Assembly (NCBI GenBank): GCA_003194485.1
Contig: PQXD01000014.1
Location: 1 to 38,295, forward strand
DNA from: Deltaproteobacteria bacterium
Lineage (GTDB): Bacteria; Desulfobacterota; Dissulfuribacteria; Dissulfuribacterales; UBA3076
DNA: 38,295 nucleotides
Direction of reading: 5' to 3'
The translations under genes and the position numbers were made by a program. The notes under the pieces are model-generated. The model made no database searches and was not told the DNA's origin. It saw nothing but the letters and a program-made list of their open reading frames with translations. Shown piece by piece: positions 8,697 through 18,207 of the stretch; the first letter of the stretch is position 1, and each line of letters begins with the position of its first letter.

Positions 8697-9887
8697 ATGA
8701 GCAAACAAAAGTTTGAGCGTACTAAGCCGCACATTAATGTAGGTACAATCGGTCATATTGATCATGGCAAGACCACGCTTACCGCAGCCATGACTCGTGT
8801 TTTGGCTGAACAGGGCAAGGCGAAGTATATTCCTTTTGACGACATCGATAAGGCCCCTGAGGAGCGGGAGCGTGGCATTACCATAGCTACTGCTCATGTG
8901 GAGTATGAAACAGACAAGCGTCATTATGCCCATGTGGATTGTCCCGGCCATGCCGATTATATCAAGAACATGATCACAGGTGCTGCCCAGATGGACGGTG
9001 CCATTCTGGTAGTCGGTGCCGATGACGGCCCGATGCCTCAGACCCGTGAGCACATCCTGCTTGCCCGTCAGGTAGGTGTACCTTCTATTGTGGTTTTTCT
9101 GAACAAGTGTGACATGGTGGATGATCCCGAGCTTATCGAGCTGGTTGAGCTTGAGTTGAGGGACCTTCTCACCAAGTACGAATTTCCGGGCGATGATATT
9201 CCTATTATTAAGGGCAGTGCGCTTGAGGCCCTGAACAATCACACAGACCCTGAGAAGACCAGGTGCATTTTCGAGTTGATGGAGGCACTTGATAGTTACA
9301 TCCCTGAGCCTGAGCGTGACATAGACAAGCCTTTTTTGATGCCCATTGAGGACGTATTCAGCATCAGCGGCCGCGGTACGGTTGTGACCGGCCGTGTTGA
9401 GCGCGGCGTACTCCATGTCGGCGAAGATGTGGAGATAATAGGGCTTCGTCCTACCCGCAAGACGGTATGCACCGGTCTTGAGATGTTCCGGAAGCTTTTG
9501 GATGAAGGCCGTGCCGGCGACAATATCGGTATATTGCTTCGCGGTACGAAGCGTGACGAAGTCGAACGCGGTCAGGTAGTGGCCAAACCGGGATCCATTA
9601 AGCCTTACAAGAAGTTCAATGCAGAGGTATATGTATTGAGCAAGGAGGAGGGCGGCCGTCACACCCCGTTTTTTGCAGGATATCGTCCGCAGTTTTATTT
9701 CCGGACCACGGATGTTACAGGTGTGGTGACACTGCCGGAGGGCGTTGAGATGGTTATGCCAGGGGACAATGTATCTCTTGAGGTCTCGATGATCCAGCCC
9801 ATTGCCATGGAAGAGGGAGTCAGGTTTGCGATCCGTGAAGGCGGCCGGACGGTCGGGGCCGGCGTGGTAACCAAGATCGTGGAGTAG
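8697..9887 (+). CDS. tuf: Translation elongation factor Tu
   Basis: EF-Tu is the GTPase that delivers aminoacyl-tRNA to the ribosomal A site. The 396-residue protein has the G1 P-loop GHIDHGKTT, the switch I RGITI motif, G3 DCPGHADY, G4 NKCD and G5 SAL, followed by the two beta-barrel domains ending in [11 protein letters not shown]. Length is normal. GAGGAG lies upstream of the ATG. It follows four tRNA genes and precedes rpmG, the usual tufB context; no second tuf copy is in this window. Confidence 0.98.
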   Translation: MSKQKFERTKPHINVGTIGHIDHGKTTLTAAMTRVLAEQGKAKYIPFDDIDKAPEERERGITIATAHVEYETDKRHYAHVDCPGHADYIKNMITGAAQMDGAILVVGADDGPMPQTREHILLARQVGVPSIVVFLNKCDMVDDPELIELVELELRDLLTKYEFPGDDIPIIKGSALEALNNHTDPEKTRCIFELMEALDSYIPEPERDIDKPFLMPIEDVFSISGRGTVVTGRVERGVLHVGEDVEIIGLRPTRKTVCTGLEMFRKLLDEGRAGDNIGILLRGTKRDEVERGQVVAKPGSIKPYKKFNAEVYVLSKEEGGRHTPFFAGYRPQFYFRTTDVTGVVTLPEGVEMVMPGDNVSLEVSMIQPIAMEEGVRFAIREGGRTVGAGVVTKIVE

Positions 9888-9897
9888 GAGGCAGGTT

Positions 9898-10047
9898 ATG
9901 AGAGAGATAGTCACCCTTGCGTGTACGGTCTGCAAGCGGCGTAATTATACTACTACAAAGAACAAGCGGATTACTCCGGATAAGCTTGAATTAAAGAAAT
10001 ATTGCCGATTCGACAGGCGGCATACCATACATAGGGAGATAAAGTAG
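9898..10047 (+). CDS. rpmG: Ribosomal protein L33
   Basis: L33 is a small 50S subunit protein. The 49-residue product reads [17 protein letters not shown] and continues with the diagnostic TTKNKR, LELKKYC and HTIHREIK blocks. It keeps the first CxxC pair of the zinc-binding form (C9, C12) but only one cysteine (C36) at the second site, so it looks intermediate between the C+ and C- types and zinc binding is uncertain. AGGAGG lies 7 bp before the ATG. It lies 10 bp after tuf and 41 bp before tRNA-Trp, the common tuf-rpmG-trnW-secE order. Confidence 0.95.
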   Translation: MREIVTLACTVCKRRNYTTTKNKRITPDKLELKKYCRFDRRHTIHREIK

Positions 10048-10088
10048 GTTCAATAAAGCCGGTGCGGGAAAAGGGGGCGGATATCAGT

Positions 10089-10164
10089 AGGCCAGTAGCT
10101 CTAACGGTAGAGCACCGGACTCCAAATCCGGGAGTTGGGGGTTCGAGTCCCTCCTGGCCTGCCA
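10089..10164 (+). tRNA. tRNA-Trp (anticodon CCA)
   Basis: This is a 76-nt cloverleaf with acceptor AGGCCAG/CTGGCCT and an encoded CCA. The anticodon stem CCGGA/TCCGG encloses loop CTCCAAA, giving CCA, which reads UGG only. It sits between rpmG and secE as in many bacteria. The C34 anticodon is not suited to reading UGA, which is relevant to the TGA-interrupted genes at 31867 and 34738. Confidence 0.97.
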
Positions 10165-10215
10165 TCGTTTGTTGCCAGAAAGCGAAAATCGACTCCGGTA
10201 AGTTGAGAAATTTAA

Positions 10216-10554
10216 GTGTCTAAAAAAAAATCCAAAAAGATACAGAGCAGAAAAAAAGCACAGGCTGCAAAACAAGGCAATGTCAAGCCTGTCAAGAGCT
10301 ATTCCCCACCCAACGATGTCTCTGGTCGGGCGGAGGTCAGCCCTGCCTTGAGAAGCGGCATTAAAGATTGGGTCGACAAGGTTAAATCCTTTTTCATAGA
10401 GGTCCGTGTTGAATTTGATAAAATAACCTGGCCTTCCAGGAAAGAGGCAATTGCGCTGACCACCGCCGTATTGGCAATTACCTTTTTCTTTACCGCCTAC
10501 CTTGGTATAGTGGACTTTTCCTTGACAAAGCTTGTCAGCTTCCTCATTTATTAG
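10216..10554 (+). CDS. secE: Preprotein translocase subunit SecE
   Basis: SecE is the essential small subunit of the SecYEG inner-membrane translocon. The 112-residue protein has a Lys/Gln-rich N-terminal extension (about 1-50), then the conserved amphipathic segment VEFDKITWPSRKEA, and ends with one membrane helix (ALTTAVLAITFFFTAYLGIV). This matches the single-helix SecE type. The start is GTG and there is no strong Shine-Dalgarno, so translation may be modest. It is followed by nusG, the standard secE-nusG pair, but here a hairpin repeat (10634-10727) separates them. Confidence 0.95.
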   Translation: MSKKKSKKIQSRKKAQAAKQGNVKPVKSYSPPNDVSGRAEVSPALRSGIKDWVDKVKSFFIEVRVEFDKITWPSRKEAIALTTAVLAITFFFTAYLGIVDFSLTKLVSFLIY

Positions 10555-10633
10555 CAGGAGTCTGATGATGTATATTTGCAGATTAATGGCTGCCGGTTGA
10601 GGCAATTCCTTTAAAAAAGTAGCCGTTCATGGC

Positions 10634-10727
10634 TTGAAATTGGAAATTAGAAATTAGAGATTAGGAAAAGATGAAACGAAACAAAAGCATGAAAGCCAAA
10701 TTTCCAATTTCTATTTTCTAATTTCAA
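10634..10727. repeat. Period-7 imperfect inverted repeat between secE and nusG
   Basis: The left arm 10634-10665 is built from GAAATT(G/A) heptamers. The right arm 10696-10727 is its imperfect reverse complement, with AATTTC(C/T) units. The loop is 30 bp and A-rich. The unit is the same as in the repeat at 3197-3287. It ends 30 bp before the nusG ATG, whose own Shine-Dalgarno is weak. Confidence 0.85.
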
Positions 10728-10757
10728 CGTTCCGTAGCTTTTAAATGAGTAATTTAT

Positions 10758-11291
10758 ATGGAGCATAAATGGTATATTGTTCATACTTATTCCGGGTTTG
10801 AGCATAAGGTCAAGGCCTCTATAGAGGAGAGGATCAAGCAGCACGGGATGGAGGAATATTTCTCCGATATTGTTGTCCCAATGGAGAAGGTGGTAGAGAT
10901 ACTGGGAGGAGAGAGACGCACCTCATCCAGAAAGGTTTTCCCCGGCTACATCCTGGTGCATATGGAATTGAATGATAAGTCGTGGCACTTGGTTCAGGAT
11001 ACCCCAAAAGTGACCGGTTTTATCGGCGGCCTGAAGAATCCGGTACCCCTTTCAGATGAAGAGGCTGAACACATAATCCGCCAGATGGAAGAGCGGGCGC
11101 TGAAGCCTGTACCCAAGTATAGCTTTGAAAAAGGTGATCATGTGACCGTGACAGAAGGGCCTTTTGCCAATTTTAACGGTGTCGTGGATAAAGTCAGCCC
11201 TGAGAAAGGGAAGATCCGTGTACTTGTCTCTATTTTTGGAAGGTCAACACCTGTTGAACTGGAATTCGGAAGCGTACAAAAGGCCGGTTAA
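10758..11291 (+). CDS. nusG: Transcription termination/antitermination factor NusG
   Basis: NusG binds RNA polymerase, suppresses pausing and links it to Rho and the ribosome. The 177-residue protein has the NGN domain ([22 protein letters not shown] at the N-terminus, then [14 protein letters not shown]) and a C-terminal KOW domain ([21 protein letters not shown]). The length is standard. The ATG has only a poor GAG upstream, unusual among its neighbours. It lies 12 bp before rplK, so the secE-nusG-rplKAJL-rpoBC order is conserved. Confidence 0.97.
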   Translation: MEHKWYIVHTYSGFEHKVKASIEERIKQHGMEEYFSDIVVPMEKVVEILGGERRTSSRKVFPGYILVHMELNDKSWHLVQDTPKVTGFIGGLKNPVPLSDEEAEHIIRQMEERALKPVPKYSFEKGDHVTVTEGPFANFNGVVDKVSPEKGKIRVLVSIFGRSTPVELEFGSVQKAG

Positions 11292-11302
11292 AGGAGAATA
11301 TT

Positions 11303-11728
11303 ATGGCCAAGAAAATCTTATCATATATCAAGCTCCAGATCCCCGCCGGACAGGCAAATCCGTCACCGCCTGTGGGACCGGCTTTGGGCCAGCATGGAGT
11401 GAACATAATGGAGTTTGTGAAGGCCTTTAATGCGAAGACAGAGGACCAGATCGGGATGATAATACCGGTTGTGATAACAGTATATGCAGACAGGTCATTC
11501 AGCTTTGTTATGAAGACGCCTCCTGCATCTGTATTGCTGAAGAAGGCGGCTGGTATCGAGAAAGGTTCAGGGATACCTAACCGGGACAAGGTCGGCAAAG
11601 TTACCAGGAAGCAGGTAGAGGAAATCGCCATGAAAAAGAAGCCGGATCTGACTGCTGTCGATTTGCATGCAGCTGTACGTTCCATTGAAGGCACAGCCAG
11701 CAGTATGGGCATCGAAATCGTTGATTAA
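11303..11728 (+). CDS. rplK: Ribosomal protein L11
   Basis: L11 sits at the GTPase-associated centre of the 50S subunit, with L10 and L7/L12. The 141-residue product has the typical N-terminal [29 protein letters not shown] block and the C-terminal rRNA-binding domain ending [14 protein letters not shown] lies upstream of the ATG. rplA follows after 12 bp. Confidence 0.98.
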   Translation: MAKKILSYIKLQIPAGQANPSPPVGPALGQHGVNIMEFVKAFNAKTEDQIGMIIPVVITVYADRSFSFVMKTPPASVLLKKAAGIEKGSGIPNRDKVGKVTRKQVEEIAMKKKPDLTAVDLHAAVRSIEGTASSMGIEIVD

Positions 11729-11740
11729 AGGGAGAGTTGT

Positions 11741-12448
11741 ATGGCAGGAAGTCATGGCAAAAAATATCGTGACGCAAGGGCCAGAGTAGATACCAGCAGA
11801 AGGTACAGCCTGGATGAGGCAATAGACATTGTCATCAGCACAAGCTATGCCAGATTTGATGAGAGTATAGATACGGCCATAGTTTTGGGTGTTGATCCCA
11901 GGAAGGCGGATCAGAATGTGAGAAGCTCTGTTGTCCTTCCTCATGGTACCGGACGTACTCAAAGTGTCCTGGTCATTGCCAAGGGCGAAAAGGCCAGAGA
12001 GGCTGAAGATGCCGGTGCCGACTATGTCGGTGCCGAGGATGTGATAGAAAAGATTAAAGGAGGATGGCTTGATTTTGATAAAGTCGTCTCTACTCCCAAT
12101 ATGATGTCCATGGTGGGCAGGATCGGCAAGATTCTCGGGCCAAGGGGTATGATGCCAAATACCAAAACCGGGACTGTCACATTTGATGTCTCCAGGGCGG
12201 TTAATGAGATAAAGGCAGGGAAGGTGGATTTCCGTGTAGACAAGGGCGGGGTTGTTCATATTCCCTTGGGTAAGGTTTCCTTTGGCTCCAGTAAAATCAG
12301 GGAGAATTTTGCAGCGATTGCCGAGGCATTACTTCGAGTAAAGCCTTCCACAAGCAAGGGGGCCTATGTGCGGGGCGTTGCAATATCCACTACAATGGGC
12401 CCTGGAGTGAAGGTGGATCCAGCTGAAGTCAAAGCAGTCGCTTCCTAA
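11741..12448 (+). CDS. rplA: Ribosomal protein L1
   Basis: L1 forms the L1 stalk of the 50S subunit at the E site and in many bacteria represses the rplKA mRNA. The 235-residue protein has the family blocks VVLPHGTGR, the [21 protein letters not shown] signature (about residues 125-145) and the terminal [16 protein letters not shown] precedes the ATG. A 469-bp gap with a hairpin repeat, an inserted mobile element and the L10 leader separates it from rplJ, longer than usual. Confidence 0.98.
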   Translation: MAGSHGKKYRDARARVDTSRRYSLDEAIDIVISTSYARFDESIDTAIVLGVDPRKADQNVRSSVVLPHGTGRTQSVLVIAKGEKAREAEDAGADYVGAEDVIEKIKGGWLDFDKVVSTPNMMSMVGRIGKILGPRGMMPNTKTGTVTFDVSRAVNEIKAGKVDFRVDKGGVVHIPLGKVSFGSSKIRENFAAIAEALLRVKPSTSKGAYVRGVAISTTMGPGVKVDPAEVKAVAS

Positions 12449-12454
12449 ATAATT

Positions 12455-12768
12455 AATGTTGAATTCTGAATGCCGAATTAAGGTGCTGGACTATATTTTG
12501 AGTGTTAAATTCTGAATTTCTAAGGAATAATATTATATTTTGTGTAAATATCCGGTGAACCCGTTATATCCTGCCTTGAAGCGGTTACCTTTTTCCGGGT
12601 TTCAAAGCTCACTCATCGCGGACCGGAGAGGCAGTGCAATCCGGCCCGCGATCGAAACCCTGCAAAAGGCAAACCGCTCCTGCGGCAGGGCACGGATGGC
12701 AACTTCCACAGTGGACCACGGGTTCACCGAATATTTACTATTTTGTCCGCAATTCAAAATTCAACATT
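12455..12768. repeat. Inverted-repeat arms flanking the rplA/rplJ mobile element
   Basis: The left arm at about 12455-12475 (beginning AATGTTGAATTCTGAATG) is matched in reverse complement at about 12750-12768 (AATTCAAAATTCAACATT). A related TTAAATTCTGAATT unit lies at about 12505-12520. This resembles the other short-period intergenic hairpins, but its loop is enlarged by the 195-bp element at 12544-12738. Confidence 0.6.
12544..12738. mobile_element. 195-bp palindromic MITE, IS66-like ends
   Basis: The terminal inverted repeats are 21 bp and begin GTAAATAT(C/T)CGGTGAACC, with one mismatch between the ends. The element is flanked by a perfect 8-bp direct repeat TATTTTGT (12536-12543 and 12739-12746). 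Inside, GCGGTTACC...GGGTTTCAAAG pairs with CGAAACCC...GGCAAACCGC, and a further inner stem CGCGGACCGGA/TCCGGCCCGCG follows, so the whole element folds as a long hairpin. It has no coding capacity. GTAA ends plus 8-bp duplications are known hallmarks of the IS66 family, so trans-mobilisation by an IS66 transposase is inferred. Its first 160 bp recur at 28114-28273. Confidence 0.88.
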
Positions 12769-12783
12769 TCCATATCTGCTCAT

Positions 12784-12876
12784 TTGTCAGAGACAGTAGG
12801 TACACCTCATGTGTTTAATAGAGTCGGCTCAGTACTTGGCTCTACCTGCCCAGATAGGTGAGGCCTCTGCCTTTGG
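12784..12876 (+). ncRNA. Ribosomal protein L10 leader (rplJL autoregulatory RNA)
   Basis: The segment carries the signature AGAGACAGTAGGTAC (12789-12803) and, about 45 nt later, the complementary CTACCTGCC/TAGGTGAGGC blocks (12843-12873). This matches the known L10-binding leader in front of rplJ, where L10(L12)4 represses its own operon. A small hairpin CTGCCTTTGGCAG follows and the rplJ start is about 40 nt downstream. Exact ends are approximate. Confidence 0.75.
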
Positions 12877-12917
12877 CAGTAAAAAATAACTGCCTGTGGT
12901 AGAAAGGGGGGAGAAAT

Positions 12918-13439
12918 TTGTCTTTAAGGATTAAGGAGAAAGAGACAATCGTCCAGGATCTGCATGAGAAGTTTTCCAGGTCTGCAACTGTAATTATGAC
13001 CCGGTTTCCAGGTCTCGATGTTGCTGGTGCCAATGAACTTCGAAAAAAGCTCAGGGAGTCAGGCGCCGAGTTTAAGGTGTCGAAAAATACCCTTTTCAGA
13101 AGGGCCGTACAAGGTACTCCGGCGGAAGTGCTTTCAGATCAGTTTTCAGGCCCTAATGCCGTGGTTTTTGCCTATGAAGATCCGGTGTCCATGGCTAAGG
13201 TCATAGCGGAGTTCGCAAAGGAGAATGAGGTCCTTGAAATCCGCGGCGGCGTTATGAACGGAAAGTTGATTGATGCTGCCCAGATCCAGGCCCTGTCAGA
13301 ACTGCCTGGTCTGGAGGTTCTGCTTGCAAAACTGCTTGGGGTTTTTGTTGCCGTTCCTGCGTGTCTTGTCAGGGTCCTGTCGGGCATACCGCAAAAATTG
13401 CTCTATGCGTTAATGGCGATTGAAGACCAGAAAAAATAA
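12918..13439 (+). CDS. rplJ: Ribosomal protein L10
   Basis: L10 is the base of the L7/L12 stalk on the 50S subunit. The 173-residue protein begins MSLRIKEKETIVQDLHEKF and has the RNA-binding N-terminal domain (TRFPGLDVAGANELRKKLRESG, FKVSKNTLFRRA), then the C-terminal helix that binds L12 dimers. I chose the TTG at 12918 because an AAAGGGGGG Shine-Dalgarno lies just upstream and the protein then starts like its relatives. It is preceded by the L10 leader. Confidence 0.95.
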   Translation: MSLRIKEKETIVQDLHEKFSRSATVIMTRFPGLDVAGANELRKKLRESGAEFKVSKNTLFRRAVQGTPAEVLSDQFSGPNAVVFAYEDPVSMAKVIAEFAKENEVLEIRGGVMNGKLIDAAQIQALSELPGLEVLLAKLLGVFVAVPACLVRVLSGIPQKLLYALMAIEDQKK

Positions 13440-13472
13440 TAATGACAATTGAATAAGTGATTCTGCCCAAGA

Positions 13473-13594
13473 GGTTCAGGGTTCATGGGTTCAAAGGTTC
13501 AGAGTTTAACGGAAATTTGAACCTTTGATTCGTGAGTTCGGAATGGAGAAGGCATCAAAGCAATCCTGAACGGTAAACCCTGAACCTGTGAACG
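13473..13594. repeat. GGTTCAG-type period-7/8 inverted repeat between rplJ and rplL
   Basis: The left arm 13473-13511 has repeated GGTTCA units (GGTTCAG GGTTCAT GGGTTCA AGGTTCAG). The right arm 13565-13594 has CTGAACGG/CCCTGAACC/TGTGAACG units in reverse complement. The spacer holds another GAACCTTTGATTC unit. The same unit occurs at 28014-28099 and at 31619/32434. It occupies most of the unusually long 188-bp rplJ-rplL gap. Confidence 0.8.
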
Positions 13595-13627
13595 CCTATA
13601 ATCATAGATAGTTAAAAGGAGACTGAA

Positions 13628-14014
13628 ATGGCTATTTCCAAAGAGGACGTAATTGAATTCATATCTAATATGACAGTGCTTGAGCTTTCTGAGCTCATCA
13701 AGGATCTGGAGGATAAATTTGGTGTCAGTGCCGCGGCGCCGGTCGCAGTAGCAGCTGCCGGTGCAGCTGCCGGTGCAGCTGCCGGTGCTCCCGCTGAGGA
13801 AAAGACAGAGTTCGATGTCATTCTGGTGGAATTCGGCAGTGAGAAGATCAAGGTAATCAAGGAAGTCAGGGCTGTAACAAATCTGGGCCTTAAGGAGGCT
13901 AAAGAACTGGTTGAGAGTGCACCAAAACCCATCAAAGAAGGGGTTTCCAGGGAAGAGGCCGAGAAAATAAAGGAGCAAGTCGAGAAGGTCGGCGCAAAGG
14001 TAGAGATAAAATAA
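13628..14014 (+). CDS. rplL: Ribosomal protein L7/L12
   Basis: L7/L12 forms the flexible multimeric stalk that recruits translation GTPases. The 128-residue product has the N-terminal dimerisation domain (about 1-35), an Ala/Gly hinge, and the globular C-terminal domain ([21 protein letters not shown], then [10 protein letters not shown]). The hinge is encoded by three perfect tandem copies of GCAGCTGCCGGT (13751-13786), giving Ala-Ala-Gly-Ala periodicity. AAAGGAG precedes the ATG. An attenuator-like hairpin follows before rpoB. Confidence 0.98.
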   Translation: MAISKEDVIEFISNMTVLELSELIKDLEDKFGVSAAAPVAVAAAGAAAGAAAGAPAEEKTEFDVILVEFGSEKIKVIKEVRAVTNLGLKEAKELVESAPKPIKEGVSREEAEKIKEQVEKVGAKVEIK

Positions 14015-14039
14015 AGGAACGGGAATAAACCCCGTTCCT
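14015..14039 (+). terminator. Attenuator-like hairpin between rplL and rpoB
   Basis: A perfect 9-bp stem AGGAACGGG (14015-14023) / CCCGTTCCT (14031-14039) with a 7-nt loop begins immediately after the rplL stop. It is followed by only a weak T-rich stretch. A partial terminator at this point is known in other bacteria and sets the ratio of L12 to RNA polymerase beta; that role here is inferred. Confidence 0.65.
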
Positions 14040-14101
14040 GTATTCAGTTTCCCCTATCGTAAATAAAGCGCAATAAAAAGGCTGACTCGAGGCAATACTC
14101 T

Positions 14102-17100
14102 ATGACAAAAACTCAGACACTTCCAGTGAGGAAGAACTTTGGTCGTGTAAAAAAAGTCATTGATATTCCAAACTTAATTGAAATGCAGCAGCATTCCTAC
14201 GCTAAGTTCCTGCAAAAAGACGTGGCTCCGGAAGTCAGGGAAGATGTGGGAATTCAGGCAGCATTCCAAAGCGTCTTTCCGATAACGGATTTCACAGGTG
14301 CGTCTTCTATTGAATTTGTTCAATATTCTATAGGCGAGCCCAAATATTCCGAGGAGGAATGCATTTCACGCGGCGTAACTTATGACGCGCCGGTGAAGAT
14401 CGTGGCGCGACTCCTTTCTTATGACATAGATAAAGAAAGCGGAGTACAAAGTATACGGGATATCAAGGAGCAGGAGATTTACTTTGGCACAATTCCTCTT
14501 ATGACGAGGACAGGCACCTTTATTATTAATGGTACCGAAAGAGTTGTGGTCAGCCAGCTTCAGAGGTCCCCCGGGGTCTTTTTCGACCATGACAAGGGAA
14601 AGACGCATGCCAGCGGGAAACTGCTTTATTCCGCCAGGATCATTCCTGTCCGTGGTTCTTGGATAGACTTAGAGTTTGATCCAAAAGACATCTTGCATGT
14701 CCGGATAGATCGCAGGCGGAAATTTCCTGTAACAGTGCTGTTGAGAGCCATGGGTTACAGCACCGAGGATATACTGAGCATTTTCTATCACTGGGATACG
14801 TATATTATTGATAACCGTCTTCTGTATCGCAAGGTGAATGCAGAGACTATGTTGGGCCAGAAAGCCACTCTGGACGTGGTGAATCCTGTTACGGGCGAGA
14901 TCATTTTACGAAAGAACCGCAAGTTCTCCCGGACCACGATGAAGAAATTCGAGGAGGCGGGTATCACCATGGTACCTGTTGAAGAAAATGATCTCATAGA
15001 AAAGATTACCGCCCTTGATGTAGTTGATCCTGAAACCGGTGAGGTTTTGATTCCCATGAACTCTTCGGTCACAAAAAAGGACCTGGCGCTCTTGAGAGAG
15101 AAAGGAATTGCGGAATTACAGGTTCTGTTCATCGATGAGATCAAGGTAAGTTCTTCCATGAGGGACACATTACTCCAGGACAAGACGCAGAGTCAGGAAG
15201 AGGCCATTATAGAGGTATTCCGAAGGCTCCGTCCCGGCAGTCCCCCGATACCCGAGGTGGCCGAGAAGTTTTTTAATTCCCTTTTTTTTAATCCCAGCAC
15301 CTATGACCTTTCAGAGGTAGGCCGTTTTAAGATTAATCAGAGGCTGGGTATGGATTTACCCCTTTCCCTGAAAGTCCTCACGGCCGAGGACATAATGGAG
15401 ACCGTGAGGGAGCTGGTCCGCTTAAAGGACCGGCAGGGGCCGGTGGATGACATAGATAATCTGGGTAACCGGCGGGTCAGATCGGTAGGCGAGCTTATAG
15501 AGAACCAGTACAGAATCGGGTTGGTCCGGATGGAGCGGGCTATTAGAGAGAGAATGACCCTCCAGGAAGTCGAGGCGCTAATGCCTAATGATCTGGTGAA
15601 CCCCAAGCCCGTAAGCTCTGTCATAAAAGAGTTTTTCGGCTCCAGCCAGCTTTCCCAGTTCATGGACCAGACAAACGCACTTGCTGAAATAACTCACAAG
15701 CGAAGGTTGTCCGCTTTGGGGCCGGGGGGCCTGTCCAGGGAGAGGGCAGGGTTTGAGGTGCGGGACGTACATCCCACTCATTACGGGAGGATTTGTCCCA
15801 TTGAAACACCTGAAGGTCCGAATATCGGGCTGATAGTCTCTCTGAGTTGTTTTGCCAGAATAAACAGGTACGGTTTTCTGGAGACTCCCTATCGTAAGGT
15901 TAAGGACCGCAGGACCACAGGGGAGGTGGTCTACATGACCGCCATTGAAGAGGAGAAGGAGACCATAGCGCAGGCGACGATCAATCTTGATGATGACGGA
16001 TATATTATTGATGACAGTGTCGGCGCCAGGAGAATGGGCGAGTTTATTATTGTCCCGGCAGAGGAGATTACTGCCATAGACGTGGCCCCCAACCAGTTAG
16101 TCAGTGTTTCTGCAGGTCTTATACCGTTCCTGGAAAATGATGATGCAAACCGGGCCTTAATGGGTTCCAACATGCAGCGGCAGTCAGTTCCTTTGCTGGT
16201 TTCAGAGGCCCCGCTCGTGGGTACCGGAATCGAGAAAAAAGTGGCTACGGATTCCGGTGTGACCGTGGTTGCGAGAAGGGACGGATGGATGGAAGATGTC
16301 GATGCCTCACGCCTGGTAGTGGTCTATGATGAGGATGAGTCAAAGGAACTGCCGGTGGAGGTGGAAATACATAAACTTACCAAGTACCAGAAGTCCAATC
16401 AGACCACAACGCTTAACCAAAGGCCATTAGTGCTTCCCGGGCAGAAATTTAAAAAGGGGGACGTGCTCGTAGACGGCCCATCTACTGACAACGGAGAACT
16501 GGCATTGGGCAAGAATGTCGTGGTGGCTTTTATGCCGTGGCGGGGCTACAACTTCGAAGATGCAATGGTCGTGAGTGAACGTTTGGTCAAGGAAGATGTC
16601 TATACATCGATACACATTGAGGAATTCGAGGTAGAGGCCAGGGATACCAAGCTGGGCAAGGAGGAGATAACCCGTGACATACCTAATGTAGGGGAGGATG
16701 CCCTGAGCGATCTGGACGACAGCGGCATTATACGTATAGGGGCAGAGGTTAAGCCCGGAGACATACTTGTGGGCAAGGTCACACCAAAAGGAGAGACCCA
16801 ACTCACTCCCGAGGAAAAGCTCCTTCGGGCCATCTTTGGCGAGAAGGCAGGAGACGTAAAGGATACGTCTCTCAGAGTGCCGCCCGGAATCCATGGTGTA
16901 GTGACAGAGGCCAGGGTCTTTTGCCGCAGAGGTGTGGAAAAGGATGAACGGATCCAGGCCGTTGAGGACTTTGAAATAGCACGTATGCTTAAGGATCAGG
17001 CGGATGAGATCAATGTGATTCGCCGGACCGCTCTTAAGAAGCTGGAGGGTCATCTCAAAGGGCATAAGGCATCGGTTTCAATAATAGACAGCAAAGGCAA

Positions 17101-18193
17101 GGTATATCTTGAAGCAGGGCAGGAGATCAGTGGCGATATGCTCCGGAAGATTCCCATCCATCGCCTGAGAGATCTCATGCTGGAGGGCAGCAGGGGGCTG
17201 CCTCCTGCAGTCAGTGATGTGCTGTCATGGTATGAGAGTGAAGTCCGGCAAAAGACCGAATATTTTGAAGGAAAAATTGAGCGTCTGAAGAAAGGGGATG
17301 ATCTTCCGCCAGGTGTGATCAAGATGGTCAGGGTCTGCGTGGCAATGAAGCGGAAGCTGGCCGTGGGTGACAAGATGGCAGGACGTCATGGAAACAAGGG
17401 CGTGGTTTCCGCTATCGTGCCGGTAGAGGATATGCCATATTTCGCGGACGGCACCCCGGTTGACATTGTTTTAAACCCACTGGGCGTACCCTCACGGATG
17501 AATATTGGCCAGATTCTGGAGGTCCATCTGGGCTGGGCCGCAAAAAACCTCGGAGCGCAGCTCGCTGGGTTGGCAAGAGATTACAAGATCGACATGATCA
17601 AAAAAAAGATGGCCAATGTATATTCGGAAGACGAACTGAATGCCCTGTTAGGCAACCTGGATGACGAACAGCTGCGGGATCTTGCCTTGAGCCTTGAAAA
17701 GGGCGTGCCGGTTGCGTCTCCGGTGTTTGACGGAGCAGGTGAGGAAGAGATACGCCGGCTCCTGGTAGAATCAGGACAATCAGAACTCGGCGAGGTGGTT
17801 CTTTACGATGGCTATACGGGAGAGCCTATTGCCGATCCGGTCACAGTCGGGGTCATGTATGTAATGAAACTTCATCACTTAGTGGATGATAAGATACATG
17901 CCCGCTCTACCGGTCCATATTCCCTGGTTACCCAGCAGCCCCTTGGAGGAAAGGCCCAGTTCGGTGGGCAGCGATTGGGTGAGATGGAAGTGTGGGCCAT
18001 GGAGGCTTACGGAGCTGCTTACGCCCTTCAGGAGTTTCTGACAGTCAAGTCCGACGATGTAGCCGGAAGATCCAGGATGTATGAGAAGATCGTCAAGGGC
18101 AACAATTTCCTTGAGGCAGGTCTTCCGGAATCCTTTAACGTATTGGTGAAAGAGCTCCAGGGCTTGTGTATGGATATAGAGTTGATGGAGTAA
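14102..18193 (+). CDS. rpoB: DNA-directed RNA polymerase beta subunit
   Basis: RpoB forms one half of the RNA polymerase active-site cleft. At 1363 residues it has normal length for this group. Visible landmarks are the N-terminal RKNFGRV and DIPNLIEMQ; the rifampicin region [40 protein letters not shown]; the [21 protein letters not shown] block; GYNFEDAMV; the catalytic-side [11 protein letters not shown]; and the C-terminal [12 protein letters not shown](M)EAYGAA block. The rifampicin region has the wild-type H and S positions. The ATG has a modest GAGG upstream. rpoC follows after 14 bp. Confidence 0.99.
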   Translation: MTKTQTLPVRKNFGRVKKVIDIPNLIEMQQHSYAKFLQKDVAPEVREDVGIQAAFQSVFPITDFTGASSIEFVQYSIGEPKYSEEECISRGVTYDAPVKIVARLLSYDIDKESGVQSIRDIKEQEIYFGTIPLMTRTGTFIINGTERVVVSQLQRSPGVFFDHDKGKTHASGKLLYSARIIPVRGSWIDLEFDPKDILHVRIDRRRKFPVTVLLRAMGYSTEDILSIFYHWDTYIIDNRLLYRKVNAETMLGQKATLDVVNPVTGEIILRKNRKFSRTTMKKFEEAGITMVPVEENDLIEKITALDVVDPETGEVLIPMNSSVTKKDLALLREKGIAELQVLFIDEIKVSSSMRDTLLQDKTQSQEEAIIEVFRRLRPGSPPIPEVAEKFFNSLFFNPSTYDLSEVGRFKINQRLGMDLPLSLKVLTAEDIMETVRELVRLKDRQGPVDDIDNLGNRRVRSVGELIENQYRIGLVRMERAIRERMTLQEVEALMPNDLVNPKPVSSVIKEFFGSSQLSQFMDQTNALAEITHKRRLSALGPGGLSRERAGFEVRDVHPTHYGRICPIETPEGPNIGLIVSLSCFARINRYGFLETPYRKVKDRRTTGEVVYMTAIEEEKETIAQATINLDDDGYIIDDSVGARRMGEFIIVPAEEITAIDVAPNQLVSVSAGLIPFLENDDANRALMGSNMQRQSVPLLVSEAPLVGTGIEKKVATDSGVTVVARRDGWMEDVDASRLVVVYDEDESKELPVEVEIHKLTKYQKSNQTTTLNQRPLVLPGQKFKKGDVLVDGPSTDNGELALGKNVVVAFMPWRGYNFEDAMVVSERLVKEDVYTSIHIEEFEVEARDTKLGKEEITRDIPNVGEDALSDLDDSGIIRIGAEVKPGDILVGKVTPKGETQLTPEEKLLRAIFGEKAGDVKDTSLRVPPGIHGVVTEARVFCRRGVEKDERIQAVEDFEIARMLKDQADEINVIRRTALKKLEGHLKGHKASVSIIDSKGKVYLEAGQEISGDMLRKIPIHRLRDLMLEGSRGLPPAVSDVLSWYESEVRQKTEYFEGKIERLKKGDDLPPGVIKMVRVCVAMKRKLAVGDKMAGRHGNKGVVSAIVPVEDMPYFADGTPVDIVLNPLGVPSRMNIGQILEVHLGWAAKNLGAQLAGLARDYKIDMIKKKMANVYSEDELNALLGNLDDEQLRDLALSLEKGVPVASPVFDGAGEEEIRRLLVESGQSELGEVVLYDGYTGEPIADPVTVGVMYVMKLHHLVDDKIHARSTGPYSLVTQQPLGGKAQFGGQRLGEMEVWAMEAYGAAYALQEFLTVKSDDVAGRSRMYEKIVKGNNFLEAGLPESFNVLVKELQGLCMDIELME

Positions 18194-18207
18194 CAGGGGT
18201 TTAATGA

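Noticed and set aside
12540-12861. Short plus-strand ORFs across the rplA/rplJ gap
   Set aside because: They are composed of the palindromic element and the L10 leader, so they are not protein-coding.
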